Made by a program: the position numbers and the translations under genes
DNA from: Polaromonas sp. C04
GTDB taxonomy: Bacteria > Pseudomonadota > Gammaproteobacteria > Burkholderiales > Burkholderiaceae_C
NCBI RefSeq assembly: GCF_002002705.1
Contig: NZ_MUNS01000039.1
Coordinates: 46,779-110,778, forward strand
Length of the DNA stretch: 64,000 nucleotides
Direction: 5' to 3'
Shown: positions 1-12,935 of the stretch, in pieces
How the letters are laid out: every line of letters begins with the position of its first letter
How positions within the stretch are numbered: position 1 is the first letter of the stretch
The notes under the pieces: model-generated
Databases searched by the model: none
The model's input: only the letters and a program-made list of their open reading frames with translations
Told to the model about the DNA's origin: nothing

Positions 1-4486
<4,486 letters not shown>

Positions 4487-4555
4487 GGCGCGCTCCTTCA
4501 GTGTTTCGCAAAGAAACCGAGTTTAGTGCAGCGCAGCAATAATTCCAAGAAAAAT

Positions 4556-5425
4556 AATTGGGGTCAGATTCTAATTAACTACCTAGTAACCAATCTAATT
4601 AATAAATAGGGACAAATCAAAATTGATAGCAATATATGCTGATGAAATAATGACCAAGCGCATTTCTCAGGGAGAATCCGGCCTTCTCACCGGCCGCCCG
4701 GCCTGTGCCTTGCTCACGCGCCGCTGAGTGCGCCTTTGCAGATCGGCCACAAAGTCGGGCTCACCGAGCGCCCAGCCGCGCAAGGCCGACTCCGTCAACG
4801 CAGCCTGCTGCTTCGCGTCGACACCCGCGCGCACCAGCTCGGCATACGCCGCCTCGCGCGCGAATGGCGTGTTACCCAGCGCCCAGTACAGCGGGTGCGG
4901 CGTGATCAGCCGGTCGGCACGCAATCCCACGTTGTGGGCGTAGCTGGACCACGGATAATCGCGCGCCTCGGCCACCAGCCCCGCGCGCACCGGATTGAGG
5001 TCGATATACACCATGCACGCCAGCAGGTAGCGCTCGGTCTGAATCAGGGTGGATCGGTAGCGCCCCTCCCACAGCGTGCCGCTGCGCCCTTGCGCATCGT
5101 TGAAATAACGCACATAACGCCGCCCCACCGCCTGCATCATCTGCGGCAGTGCTTCGGCCGACTCGGGCGTGGCCAGCAGGTGGAAGTGATTCGTCATCAG
5201 CACGTACGAATGCAGCGCGACGCCGAACTTGCGCGCGTTGTCCTGCAGCAGGTCCAGCAGCATCTGGTAGTCGCCTGCAGACGCAAAAATGGCCTGGCGG
5301 TTGTTGCCGCGCTGGATCACATGGTGCGGGTAGCCGGGAATGGTGAGACGGGGAAGGCGGGCCATGACAATGATGATAGGGCTGCGATCCGCCTCATCAT
5401 AATTGGAATCTGACCCCCATTAATT
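4556..5425. mobile_element. RAYT element bounded by inverted repeats
   Basis: The single transposase gene is flanked by an inverted repeat. The left copy has GGGGTCAGATTC at 4560-4571, followed by TAATT. The right copy has GAATCTGACCCC at 5406-5417, preceded by AATTG. AATT also lies outside the core on both sides (4556-4559 and 5422-5425). The arms match over the 12-bp core and most of the AT-rich flank. The left gap (4487-4666) otherwise holds only AT-rich sequence. The right repeat runs into the 3' end of the neighbouring methyltransferase gene. Confidence 0.75.
4667..5365 (-). CDS. REP-associated tyrosine transposase (RAYT, Y1_Tnp domain)
   Basis: A 232-residue Y1 (HUH) transposase of the IS200-like/RAYT class, which cuts and joins single-stranded DNA at palindromic ends. 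The HUH motif is visible as HFH at residues 60-62 (context MTNHFHLL). Tyr84 and Tyr87 lie in the helix expected to hold the catalytic tyrosine (context GRRYVRYFN). The pattern WEGRYRSTLI followed by LNPVRAGLV and YPWSSY is typical of RAYT proteins. The gene starts at an ATG directly after the right inverted repeat and appears intact. It has no partner gene. RAYTs are usually single-copy and domesticated rather than actively multiplying; whether this one still moves cannot be told from one copy. Confidence 0.88.
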   Translation of the reverse strand: MARLPRLTIPGYPHHVIQRGNNRQAIFASAGDYQMLLDLLQDNARKFGVALHSYVLMTNHFHLLATPESAEALPQMMQAVGRRYVRYFNDAQGRSGTLWEGRYRSTLIQTERYLLACMVYIDLNPVRAGLVAEARDYPWSSYAHNVGLRADRLITPHPLYWALGNTPFAREAAYAELVRAGVDAKQQAALTESALRGWALGEPDFVADLQRRTQRRVSKAQAGRPVRRPDSP

Positions 5426-6290
5426 TGGGCGCAAGCTTGAACCGGCTCTGCAGCAACTCGGTCAGGCCAAACTCTTCCAGCACCGCGCGCAGCCGCTCGG
5501 CGGCGCTGCGTTTTTTCTGGCCGTTGTAGCGCGCGATGATGAGCTCGTTCTTCAGGCTGTGCTCCCAGCCGACCAGCTCGGTCACCGTGACCTGGTAGCC
5601 GCTGGCCTCCAGGTACAGGCAGCGCAGCACGTTGGTGATCTGGCTGCCCAGTTCGCGCGTGTGCAGCGGATGGCGCCAGAGCTCGGCCAGCGGCGTGCGC
5701 GCGAGCGCCAGCGCCTTGTTCTGGCGCAGGCAGCTCGCCACCTCCGCCTGGCAGCACGGCACCAGCACCATGAACTGCGCGTGCTTTTGCAGGCCGAACG
5801 CGATCGCGTCGTCGGTCGCGGTGTCGCAGGCATGCAGCGCCGTGACCACGTCGATCCGCTCCGGCAGCTCGGCGGACTCGGCCGACTCGGCAACGCTGAG
5901 GTTCAGGAAACGCATGCGCTTGAAGCCCAGCCGTGCGGCCAGTTCGCGCGACTTCTGCACCAGCTCGGGCCGGGTCTCGATGCCGTAGATCTGCCCCGCC
6001 GGCAGCGCCTTGAAAAACAGGTCGTAGAGGATGAAGCCCAGGTACGACTTGCCGGCGCCGTGGTCGGCCAGCGTGATGCCCGCGTCCGACGCCGGCAGCT
6101 CCAGCAGCAGCTTCTCGATGAACTGGTACAGATGGTAGACCTGCTTGAGCTTGCGCCGCGAGTTCTGGTTGAGCTTGCCCTCGCGCGTGAGGATGTGCAG
6201 CTCCTTGAGCAGTTCGAGCGACTGGCCGGGGCGGATTTCGGGTTCGATGGCAGGCGCAGCACCCGCGGGCGCAATTTTGGGAGGCTTCAT
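5397..6290 (-). CDS. SAM-dependent methyltransferase (Methyltransf_32-like)
   Basis: A 297-residue class I methyltransferase. Motif I is DHGAGKSYLG (about residues 74-83), followed by the acidic strand end in YGIETRPEL. ALHACDTATDDAI and VPCCQ match the DxxxA/PCC patterns seen in GSTCD-like and Methyltransf_32 proteins. The substrate is unknown. The N-terminal 40 residues are Pro/Ala-rich and then helical. The last seven residues (MGVRFQL) and the stop codon are encoded by the right inverted repeat of the RAYT element, so the native C-terminus was probably replaced on insertion. It stands alone on the minus strand, with about 95 bp separating it from the DUF1415 gene. Confidence 0.8.
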   Translation of the reverse strand: MKPPKIAPAGAAPAIEPEIRPGQSLELLKELHILTREGKLNQNSRRKLKQVYHLYQFIEKLLLELPASDAGITLADHGAGKSYLGFILYDLFFKALPAGQIYGIETRPELVQKSRELAARLGFKRMRFLNLSVAESAESAELPERIDVVTALHACDTATDDAIAFGLQKHAQFMVLVPCCQAEVASCLRQNKALALARTPLAELWRHPLHTRELGSQITNVLRCLYLEASGYQVTVTELVGWEHSLKNELIIARYNGQKKRSAAERLRAVLEEFGLTELLQSRFKLAPKLMGVRFQL

Positions 6291-6311
6291 GGCGCGATCT
6301 TGCCACGCGGG

Positions 6312-6345
6312 GGTATGGATCCCGGCTCAAGGCCGGAATGACAAC
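6312..6345. repeat. Short GC-rich palindromic intergenic repeat
   Basis: The sequence contains CCCGGC-TCAAG-GCCGG followed by AATGAC. It resembles the palindrome at 41190-41225, which ends GGCGGGAATGACG. It sits in the short gap between the methyltransferase and DUF1415 genes and could be a weak terminator or a REP-like unit. Confidence 0.4.
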
Positions 6346-6385
6346 ATGCGGGACAAAAATGACAAGGTTCGAGGTGGGTTGCGGC

Positions 6386-6991
6386 TCAGGCCTGCCCGGG
6401 TTTGCCCGGTGTCGGCCCAACACCCAGCGCGTCCCAGCCCGCGTGGCCCAGTTTTTCCAGCGTCTGCATATTGGCCTCGAAAATCTGCCCGGCCTCGGGA
6501 AACGCCGCCACGGCGCGGTCCATGCTGTCTTCGCGCAGCAGGTGCAGCGTGGGGTATGGCGCACGGTTCGTGAAGTTGGTGATGTCGTCCGCGTCGGTGC
6601 CGGCGAACTGGTAGTGCGGGTGAAAACTGGCGATCTGGACGATGCCTTCCAGCTCGAGCCGGAGCAGGGCCGCGTCCGCCTCGGCCAGAAAATCGTTGAA
6701 GTCGGCGAACCGCTGCAAACCATGCGGCGCTATCAAAAGCGTAGTGTCCCGCGCTTGCGGGTCCTGGGTTACAAGGTCTTCTAGCTCAAATTCCAGATCG
6801 GTCAGCAGCGCCTGCGGGTCGCGCGCGCTGCTCACCGCATAGTGAATCTGCCCCTTCACATGCACCGCCTTCGCAAACGGGCACAGGTTCAGGCCAATCA
6901 CTGCGCGCTCCAGCCAGCGGCGCATGTCCTGCCGCACGGTGGCGTGAAAAGCTGGCAAGTCCTGTGGCGGCGTTGGTTCGTGTTCGTTCAT
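6386..6991 (-). CDS. DUF1415 family protein
   Basis: A 201-residue protein of the DUF1415 family, function unknown. The family signature is near the N-terminus: RWLERAVIGLNLCPFAK (about residues 25-41). It continues with DTTLLIAPHGL, FNDFLAEAD, FHPHYQFAG and the C-terminal NRAPYPTLHLLRE. The length is normal for the family. It starts at an ATG one base before the stop of the upstream MFS gene, so the two are probably co-transcribed. Codons around 6729-6793 are less GC-rich than the rest and resemble the dispersed ~60-bp repeat described elsewhere, yet the encoded residues fit the family. Confidence 0.85.
   Translation of the reverse strand: MNEHEPTPPQDLPAFHATVRQDMRRWLERAVIGLNLCPFAKAVHVKGQIHYAVSSARDPQALLTDLEFELEDLVTQDPQARDTTLLIAPHGLQRFADFNDFLAEADAALLRLELEGIVQIASFHPHYQFAGTDADDITNFTNRAPYPTLHLLREDSMDRAVAAFPEAGQIFEANMQTLEKLGHAGWDALGVGPTPGKPGQA
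6729..6793 (-). repeat. Possible diverged copy (H) of the dispersed ~60-bp repeat, inside DUF1415 gene
   Basis: Read on the minus strand it begins AATTTGAG, has an imperfect ACCTTGTAACCC where the family shows GGCCTGTAGCCC, then GCAAGCGC, and ends CTTTTGATAGC. Spacing matches the other copies. The protein stays alignable to DUF1415, so this may be chance or an old, fully absorbed copy. Confidence 0.35.
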
Positions 6992-6992
6992 G

Positions 6993-8249
6993 TCAACGCT
7001 CCGGTTGCAAGGATGGGGGCTCCAGCGATTGGATCAGGCGCCCGATCTGCCCCGCCAGCGCCAGGCCCAGCAGCGAGCAGGCGCCCGTGACGGCCCAGGT
7101 CCATTGCCAGCCACCCACGCGGCTGGCGACCCACGCGACCAGCGGCGGCCCGACAAACTGGCCGAAGGACGACCATTGCTGCATCCAGCCGACCGTGGTG
7201 GAGACGGTGCGCTCGCTCGGCGCGAGCTTGACCGCGAGCGAGAACAGCGTGCCCGGAATCACGCCGCCGATCATCGAGAACAGCAGCACTGCCGCGTAGC
7301 GCAACAGCGGCGGCAGGCCGCTGCCGTGCAGCTCCGCAAAGGCGGCCACTGTGCCCAGCCCCATGGTGACGAAGCCCGCATACAGCAGCACGCGCGGACG
7401 CACGCCGCGCTGCAACAGCCGGCCCGAGGCAATGTTGCCCACCATGTTGATCGCCGCCGCCAGCGCCGTGAGCGCGCCGGTGGCGGCACCCGAGAACCCG
7501 GCCTGCGCGTAGATGGAGGGCAAAAATCCGATCACGGCCAGCCACTGCCCCGAATACACGGCAAAACTGAGCGCCACCAGCCACGGGCCGCGCGCCGTGA
7601 GCGTCTGGCGCAGGCGCTGCGGCCAGCTGTGCACGGCCCCGGCCGGGCTCGCGCCCGGGGGGGCGGCATGCCGATGGCGGTCGGCCGGCACCGCCCACGC
7701 CAGCCACAACGTCATCGCGAAAGACGTGCCCGCCAGCAGCCACCACCACGTCTGCCAGCTCGTCGCGCCAATGAACACCGGCCCGAGCAACAGCGCCACG
7801 GCGGCGCCAAACGGCATATAGGTGCCCCACAGGCCCAGCATGACGGGCAGGCGCCGCGGCGCCACCAGCAGGCGGATCAGGCTGGGCGCCGGCACGGTCG
7901 CGAGCAGAAAGCCAAAACCCTCGACCGCACGCAGCCCCAGCAAGGCAGAGGCGTCGTGCGCCCAGCCGCCCAGCGCGCCGGCCGCCGACAGGATCAGCAG
8001 CCCGGCCACCATGCTGCGCTTGAGCCCCAGGCCGTCGGCCGCGAGCCCCACGGCCAGCCCCAAGGTCATGCCGGCCAGTTGCACCAGCGAGAGCAGAAAA
8101 CCCGCCTGCACCAGCGTTACCCCGAGCGCCTCGCGCAGCACCGGAATGGCGGGCGGCAGCTTGCCCACGTGCAGCGCTGCGCTCACCCCCGCCAGAATGA
8201 CGATGAGCGCCGGGTCGATGCCCTTCGCCGCAGCAGCCTGGCGGCTCAT
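6993..8249 (-). CDS. Major facilitator superfamily transporter (CynX/NimT-like)
   Basis: A 418-residue inner-membrane protein with 12 predicted hydrophobic helices in two halves separated by a charged, Pro-rich loop (about residues 190-215). The first half begins PALIVILAGVSAALHVGKLPPAIPVL, which resembles cyanate/2-nitroimidazole-type MFS carriers. LAADGLGLKRSM corresponds to the loop 2-3 motif A region. The substrate cannot be deduced. The ATG at 8249 is followed downstream by the DUF1415 gene after one base, suggesting a two-gene unit. The 112 bp upstream, to dgt, shows nothing I can name. Confidence 0.82.
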   Translation of the reverse strand: MSRQAAAAKGIDPALIVILAGVSAALHVGKLPPAIPVLREALGVTLVQAGFLLSLVQLAGMTLGLAVGLAADGLGLKRSMVAGLLILSAAGALGGWAHDASALLGLRAVEGFGFLLATVPAPSLIRLLVAPRRLPVMLGLWGTYMPFGAAVALLLGPVFIGATSWQTWWWLLAGTSFAMTLWLAWAVPADRHRHAAPPGASPAGAVHSWPQRLRQTLTARGPWLVALSFAVYSGQWLAVIGFLPSIYAQAGFSGAATGALTALAAAINMVGNIASGRLLQRGVRPRVLLYAGFVTMGLGTVAAFAELHGSGLPPLLRYAAVLLFSMIGGVIPGTLFSLAVKLAPSERTVSTTVGWMQQWSSFGQFVGPPLVAWVASRVGGWQWTWAVTGACSLLGLALAGQIGRLIQSLEPPSLQPER

Positions 8250-8361
8250 TCGGAAACCTCCGCGCGACGCGCTGCGGTATTGGTTACGACGTCACAAGCG
8301 CTTCGCGCAGTTGTGAGTCTTCGCCGCAACTTCGTTGTCGCCTTGGGAGCGGCCCGGCGGC

Positions 8362-9546
8362 TCATGAGAACAGTTTGCGGCCGGTCAGCCGTTCATGCTC
8401 GTGCGCGGCAAAGCGGTCGGTCATGCCGGCGATATAGTCCGACACCGAGCGGAACGGGTCGCGCCGTGCGGCAAAGTCGGCCTGCATTTGCGCGGGATCC
8501 GCGCGGTACACGGCAAACAGCTCGCGCACCACTTCCTGCGCCTTCGCGGTGGTCTCGACCACCTGCGGATGCCGGTACAGGTTTTGAAACAGAAAACGCT
8601 TGAGCGCGGCCGAGCTCTGCCGCATGACGTCGCCAAAACGCACCAGCGGCGCATCCAGCCGGACCTCGTCCACGCTGTGCGGGTGCGCCACCTGCAGCGC
8701 CGCGCGCGTGGCGTCGATCACGTCGTACACCTGTGCGCTCAGCATGCGCCGGATGGCCTCGTACAGCAGGCGCCGGCCCTGCAGCTGCGGGTATTCGCGC
8801 AGCGTTTGCACGCGGTAGCCGTCGAACAGCGCAACCTCCTGCAATTGCTCGAGCGTGATCAACCCCGAGCGCACGCCGTCGTCGATGTCGTGCGCGTTGT
8901 AGGCGATCTCGTCGGCCAGGTTGCACAGCTGCGCCTCCAGGCTGGGCTGGGTGTGCTCCAGAAAGCGTCGCGCGACGCCGCCCGGCTCCTGCGCCTCGAG
9001 CCGCTGCGCATTCGCGCGCGAACAGTGCTTGAGGATGCCCTCGCGCGTCTCGAACGTCAGGTTGAGTCCGTCGAAGGCCGGGTAGCGCTCCTCGAGCTGA
9101 TCGACCACGCGCAGGCTTTGCAGGTTGTGCTCGAAGCCGCCATGATCGACCATGCAGTCGTTCAGCGCGTCCTGCCCGGCGTGGCCGAACGGCGTGTGGC
9201 CGAGGTCGTGCGCCAGCGCGATCGCCTCGACCAGGTCTTCATCGAGGCCAAGCGAGCGCGCAATCGAGCGCCCCAACTGCGCCACTTCGAGCGAATGCGT
9301 GAGCCGCGTGCGGAACAGGTCGCCCTCGTGGTTCAGGAACACCTGGGTCTTGTAAACCAGCCGGCGAAACGCCGTGGAGTGCACGATGCGGTCGCGGTCG
9401 CGCTGGTATTCGGTGCGCGTGGGCGCGGCCGCTTCCGCGTGACGGCGCCCGCGCGAGCGGGCCGGGTCGCAGGCATACGGCGGCCGCTCAAATTTTTGAG
9501 TCAAATCAGCCTCTAGCCCTTGCCACATCTTCGCAGACAGCTCCAT
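8362..9546 (-). CDS. dgt: Deoxyguanosinetriphosphate triphosphohydrolase-like protein
   Basis: HD-domain dNTP triphosphohydrolase (dGTPase family), hydrolysing dNTPs to nucleoside and tripolyphosphate. HD-domain signatures are RLTHSLEVAQ, AHDLGHTPFGH and ADEIAYNAHDIDDG. TEYQRDRDRIVHSTAFRRL is the usual N-terminal family block. I chose the ATG at 9546 (394 residues), because the longer frame would overlap aroB. An alternative ATG lies at 9528. The first 20 residues from 9546 coincide exactly with dispersed repeat copy A, while family homology begins only at RPPYACDPARSRGR. The start therefore seems to have been recruited from the repeat. It is the last gene of the pil-aro run. Confidence 0.88.
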   Translation of the reverse strand: MELSAKMWQGLEADLTQKFERPPYACDPARSRGRRHAEAAAPTRTEYQRDRDRIVHSTAFRRLVYKTQVFLNHEGDLFRTRLTHSLEVAQLGRSIARSLGLDEDLVEAIALAHDLGHTPFGHAGQDALNDCMVDHGGFEHNLQSLRVVDQLEERYPAFDGLNLTFETREGILKHCSRANAQRLEAQEPGGVARRFLEHTQPSLEAQLCNLADEIAYNAHDIDDGVRSGLITLEQLQEVALFDGYRVQTLREYPQLQGRRLLYEAIRRMLSAQVYDVIDATRAALQVAHPHSVDEVRLDAPLVRFGDVMRQSSAALKRFLFQNLYRHPQVVETTAKAQEVVRELFAVYRADPAQMQADFAARRDPFRSVSDYIAGMTDRFAAHEHERLTGRKLFS

Positions 9547-9557
9547 TTTTAATAGCA
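9487..9557 (+). repeat. Dispersed ~60-bp repeat, copy A (in dgt 5' end)
   Basis: On the plus strand it runs AAATTTTTGAGTCAAATCAG, CCTCTAGCCCTTG, then CCATTTTTAATAGCAA. It shares the order 'TTTGAG / A-rich / GGC..(C/G)TAGCCC / ~20 bp / GCTAT-like / ATAGC' with copies B-H. It spans the dgt start codon. Confidence 0.65.
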
Positions 9558-9574
9558 ACCATGGGCCGGCATCA

Positions 9575-10699
9575 TCAGGCGCAGCAGGCGTCCACCACGG
9601 CGCGCACCAGCGCGTCGGGCGCACTGCGCAGCGCGGCGCTGCCGGGGGCGTCAATCACCACGAACTTGATCTCGCCGGCCTCGGCTTTTTTGTCCACGCG
9701 CATCAATTCCAGATAGCGGCCCGCGTTATCGGTGCTCGCCAGCTTCGGCCCCTGCACGGGCAAACCGGCGCTGCGAATCAGCGCGGTCAGCCGCTGCACG
9801 AACGCCTCGTCCACCAGACCGAGCCGCTGCGACAGCGTCGCCGCCATCACCATGCCGCAGCCGACGCCCTCGCCGTGCAGCCACGCGCCGTAGCCCAGGC
9901 CGGCCTCGATGGCATGGCCAAACGTGTGGCCAAAATTGAGCATGGCGCGCAGGCCCACGTCGCGCTCGTCCTGGGCGACCACGCGCGCCTTGATCTCGCA
10001 GCTGCGCTTGACGGCATGCGCCAGCTTTGCGGGTTCGCGCGCCAGCAGCGCCGGCAGGTTCGCCTCGATCCAGCCGAAAAACGCCATGTCGGCAATCGGC
10101 CCGTACTTGATGATCTCGGCCAGTCCGGCGCTGAGCTCGCGCGCCGGCAAGGTCTGCAGCGTGTCGAGGTCGCACACGACGAGCTGCGGCTGGTAGAACG
10201 CGCCGATCATGTTCTTGCCCAGCGGGTGGTTGATGGCGGTCTTGCCGCCGACCGATGAATCGACCTGCGCCAGCAGCGTGGTCGGCACCTGCACAAAGGG
10301 CACGCCGCGCATGTAGCTGGCCGCGGCAAAGCCCGTCATGTCGCCCACCACGCCGCCGCCCAGCGCGAACAGCACGGTCTTGCGGTCGCTGGCATGCTGC
10401 AGCAGCGCGTCGAAAATCAGGTTCAACGTGGCCCAGGTCTTGAATTCCTCGCCGTCGGGCAGCACCACGGTATGAATCGCGCCATAGCGGCCCGCCAGGG
10501 CGGCCTGCAAACGCTGTGCATACAGGGGCGCAACGGTGGCGTTGGTCACGATCAGGGCCGTAGCAGCGCGCGGCAGCGCCGCCCAGGTGGCGGGGTTGTC
10601 CAGCAGGGCGGTGCCAATCGCAATCGGGTAGCTGCGCTCGCCCAGGCGGATTTGCACCTGCGCAAGGGGCGCGGCGGCGGTAACGGTGGTGGCTTGCAT
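9575..10699 (-). CDS. aroB: 3-dehydroquinate synthase
   Basis: Second step of the shikimate pathway: DAHP to 3-dehydroquinate with NAD and a divalent metal, cytoplasmic. The 374-residue length is normal. Visible blocks are [19 protein letters not shown] (nucleotide binding), [21 protein letters not shown], and [11 protein letters not shown], carrying metal-ligand histidines. It lies 57 bp downstream of aroK in the classic aroKB order and ends before the dgt start. Confidence 0.96.
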   Translation of the reverse strand: MQATTVTAAAPLAQVQIRLGERSYPIAIGTALLDNPATWAALPRAATALIVTNATVAPLYAQRLQAALAGRYGAIHTVVLPDGEEFKTWATLNLIFDALLQHASDRKTVLFALGGGVVGDMTGFAAASYMRGVPFVQVPTTLLAQVDSSVGGKTAINHPLGKNMIGAFYQPQLVVCDLDTLQTLPARELSAGLAEIIKYGPIADMAFFGWIEANLPALLAREPAKLAHAVKRSCEIKARVVAQDERDVGLRAMLNFGHTFGHAIEAGLGYGAWLHGEGVGCGMVMAATLSQRLGLVDEAFVQRLTALIRSAGLPVQGPKLASTDNAGRYLELMRVDKKAEAGEIKFVVIDAPGSAALRSAPDALVRAVVDACCA

Positions 10700-10756
10700 A
10701 GACCCCGAGTTTAGCGACCGGTGCGATCGCCCCGGCGTGGCGAGCTGCAGCGAGCG

Positions 10757-11305
10757 CTAGTGTGGCGGAACGATGCCGGCCAGCTCCAGCTGCATCACGA
10801 TCATGTTGACCAGCGTGGCCACCGAGGGGCGCCCGGTTTCGATCACGAAATGCGACGCTTCGCGGTACAAAGGGTCGCGCACCGCATACAGGTCGCGCAG
10901 GCGGCTCAAGGGGTCGTCCACCTGCAGCAGCGGCCGGTTCACATCGCGGCGTAGGCGGCGGAACACCTCCTCGGGCGCCGAGTGCAGGTACACCACGTGG
11001 CTGCGCGTGTGCAGCCGTTCGCGGTTGGCGGCCCGCAGCACCGCGCCGCCGCCGGTGGACAGCACGCCGGCGTGGGTTTGCGTCAGCTCGTCGAGCACGG
11101 CCTCCTCCACGTCGCGAAAGCTCTCTTCGCCCTCGCGCTCGAAATACGCGCGGATCGAGCAGCCCAGACGGCGCTCGATCACCGGGTCAGAGTCGATAAA
11201 GGGAAGCTGAAGCCGCCGGGCGAGTTGTCGCCCGACGGTGGATTTGCCGGAGCCGGGAAGGCCGACAAGGGCTACTTGGATGTTCTCAACAGAAGGCACC
11301 GTCAA
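10757..11305 (-). CDS. aroK: Shikimate kinase
   Basis: Phosphorylates shikimate at the 3-hydroxyl. 182 residues. Walker A is GLPGSGKST (residues 16-24). DSDPVIE supplies the Mg/shikimate-binding aspartates, STGGGAV is the shikimate-binding glycine loop, and NRPLL carries the lid arginine. The likely start is a TTG at 11305, whose bases overlap the TGA stop of the upstream lipoprotein gene (TTGA), implying translational coupling. This ties aromatic biosynthesis to the pilus operon, as in other beta- and gammaproteobacteria. Confidence 0.94.
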   Translation of the reverse strand: MTVPSVENIQVALVGLPGSGKSTVGRQLARRLQLPFIDSDPVIERRLGCSIRAYFEREGEESFRDVEEAVLDELTQTHAGVLSTGGGAVLRAANRERLHTRSHVVYLHSAPEEVFRRLRRDVNRPLLQVDDPLSRLRDLYAVRDPLYREASHFVIETGRPSVATLVNMIVMQLELAGIVPPH

Positions 11306-12900
11306 TTAGGGTTGGTACACCCACCGACACCATAGGGTGGCGTCAAAAAAGAGCCGTTCGTGTCGTCGCCCTGGATAAAGCTGGTGATGTAACTCTTTTG
11401 ATCTGTGCCCTCTGATCCAGCAACACTGGTCGTTACCTTGACCGTATAGTCGATCCATGTAGCCACATTTTGCGGGTATTCGACTTGAATGGTTGTTCGG
11501 CCATTCGAGCCAGTCACATTAGACCCAGTGAAAGACAAAATGACATCCGCCTTGCGGGGATCAAGCTTGCCGTTGCCGTTAACGTCTTCGCCCACATCGA
11601 GGAAACCATTGCGATTGGTGTCTTCATTCAGACACCAAGTACGAGCCGCTGCATAAGAGCCTTTACCATAATACGTAATATCGACACTGGCCGACACTAT
11701 GGCATTTGCGACGGCAACGCCGGCAGAATCCGCTACAGCGACATCGAACTGCTTGATGTAAGTGAGGCTGTTGTTTCCCCTAGTCAAAAGATTATTGTCA
11801 CCCAAGGTAATGGACAAGGGCTGACCGGCAACCGTCAACGTCGCAGTCACAAACTGAGGACATGCTCCATTGGCAATGGAGGCATCTGTTAACCCATAAC
11901 AGGCACGGATCACAACGCCATTCGTCGGGCTGGAACGAGTACCCGCAATATAGTCAGCAATAGCTACCCCACTGACATCGCTGTAAACAGTAGCCCCGAC
12001 TGTAGAAATTTGCTCGCCACTGCCCAACCCAGGCGGGACGATCTCAAACCGCACACGCACGTTTTGTATGGCTTGATTTGCTGCATTCTGAAAAACTGCG
12101 CGTAAGCCAGCGCGATTGGTTGTTGAGCCAACCGTATTGGGTGCGATCGTATTTGGAGTAATCGCCAAACTGGGGGCGCTGATTGGCCCTACCGCGTCCG
12201 GGATGCCGCCACCGGTGGTGCTCACCACTTGCACATCACGCTCGGCTGTTACCCCCACGCCAGCTGCAATGATGGAATAGGTCCCAGCAGTATTGGGAGC
12301 AGCCCCAAGATTGGCGGAGGCGGTGCCATTGACGTCCGTAGTCACTGTTTGATTGAACCCCAAAGTGCCGGTCAGTTGAACGGGCACATTGGGCACCCCA
12401 GCGCCATTTGAGTCGGCCACCTTGACTGACAAAGTTACGGGAGTACCAGGACTCGGTGTTGCGGGAAGAGGCGTCAGGGTAACTTGGCCACCAACGACGG
12501 CAACTACAACCGCAACGCTCTTTCCGCCCAGACTTACCGTTGCATTGATATTCCGGTTTGCCTTGCTGCTTCCTATTGTGATGTTTCCTGATGCCTGACC
12601 GCTGCTGTCAGTTGTTGCCGACACAGGGGTGTATACGCCGCTGTCAACAGCGACTGCCAAGCTTGCACCACTGACCGGATTGTTGCTGCTATTCAGGGCA
12701 GTTACGGTCAATACCGCTTTGTCGGTGCCAGAATTGTTGATTGAATTTTTATCAAGTTGAAAGGCAAGGCTTGCCACGCTGATAGCTGGCGTAGTGCCTG
12801 AGCTCCCGCTACCAGTCGTCGTATCCGGAAGATTTCCCCCCCCACACGCGGCCAGAGCCCCGACGATCACAAGGCTCAACACATATTTCAAATAACGCAT
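11302..12900 (-). CDS. Ig-like (Big_1-type) lipoprotein with calcium-binding-type motif, between pilQ and aroK
   Basis: A 532-residue secreted protein. The signal peptide ends in a lipobox (LAAC, Cys19), followed by a Gly/Ser/Thr-rich linker. At least three bacterial Ig-like repeats follow, recognisable by phrases such as VTLSVKVADSNGAGVPNVPVQ and VTTDVNGTASANLG (intimin/invasin Big_1 style). Near residue 420 there are two consecutive acidic loops, DTNRNGFLD and DVNGNGKLD, of the EF-hand/dockerin type, suggesting Ca2+ binding. Base composition is visibly lower in GC than pilQ and aroK. It lies 35 bp after pilQ and overlaps aroK. A role at the pilus exit or as a surface adhesin is inference from position only. 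Confidence 0.78.
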   Translation of the reverse strand: MRYLKYVLSLVIVGALAACGGGNLPDTTTGSGSSGTTPAISVASLAFQLDKNSINNSGTDKAVLTVTALNSSNNPVSGASLAVAVDSGVYTPVSATTDSSGQASGNITIGSSKANRNINATVSLGGKSVAVVVAVVGGQVTLTPLPATPSPGTPVTLSVKVADSNGAGVPNVPVQLTGTLGFNQTVTTDVNGTASANLGAAPNTAGTYSIIAAGVGVTAERDVQVVSTTGGGIPDAVGPISAPSLAITPNTIAPNTVGSTTNRAGLRAVFQNAANQAIQNVRVRFEIVPPGLGSGEQISTVGATVYSDVSGVAIADYIAGTRSSPTNGVVIRACYGLTDASIANGACPQFVTATLTVAGQPLSITLGDNNLLTRGNNSLTYIKQFDVAVADSAGVAVANAIVSASVDITYYGKGSYAAARTWCLNEDTNRNGFLDVGEDVNGNGKLDPRKADVILSFTGSNVTGSNGRTTIQVEYPQNVATWIDYTVKVTTSVAGSEGTDQKSYITSFIQGDDTNGSFLTPPYGVGGCTNPN

Positions 12901-12935
12901 AGCTCTCCCGCCTCCCTTAACTTGATTTGTAGTTC

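Noticed and set aside
7000..8603. A 537-codon plus-strand frame over the MFS gene
   Set aside because: Antisense to a clear 12-helix transporter. Gln/Arg/His-rich shadow.
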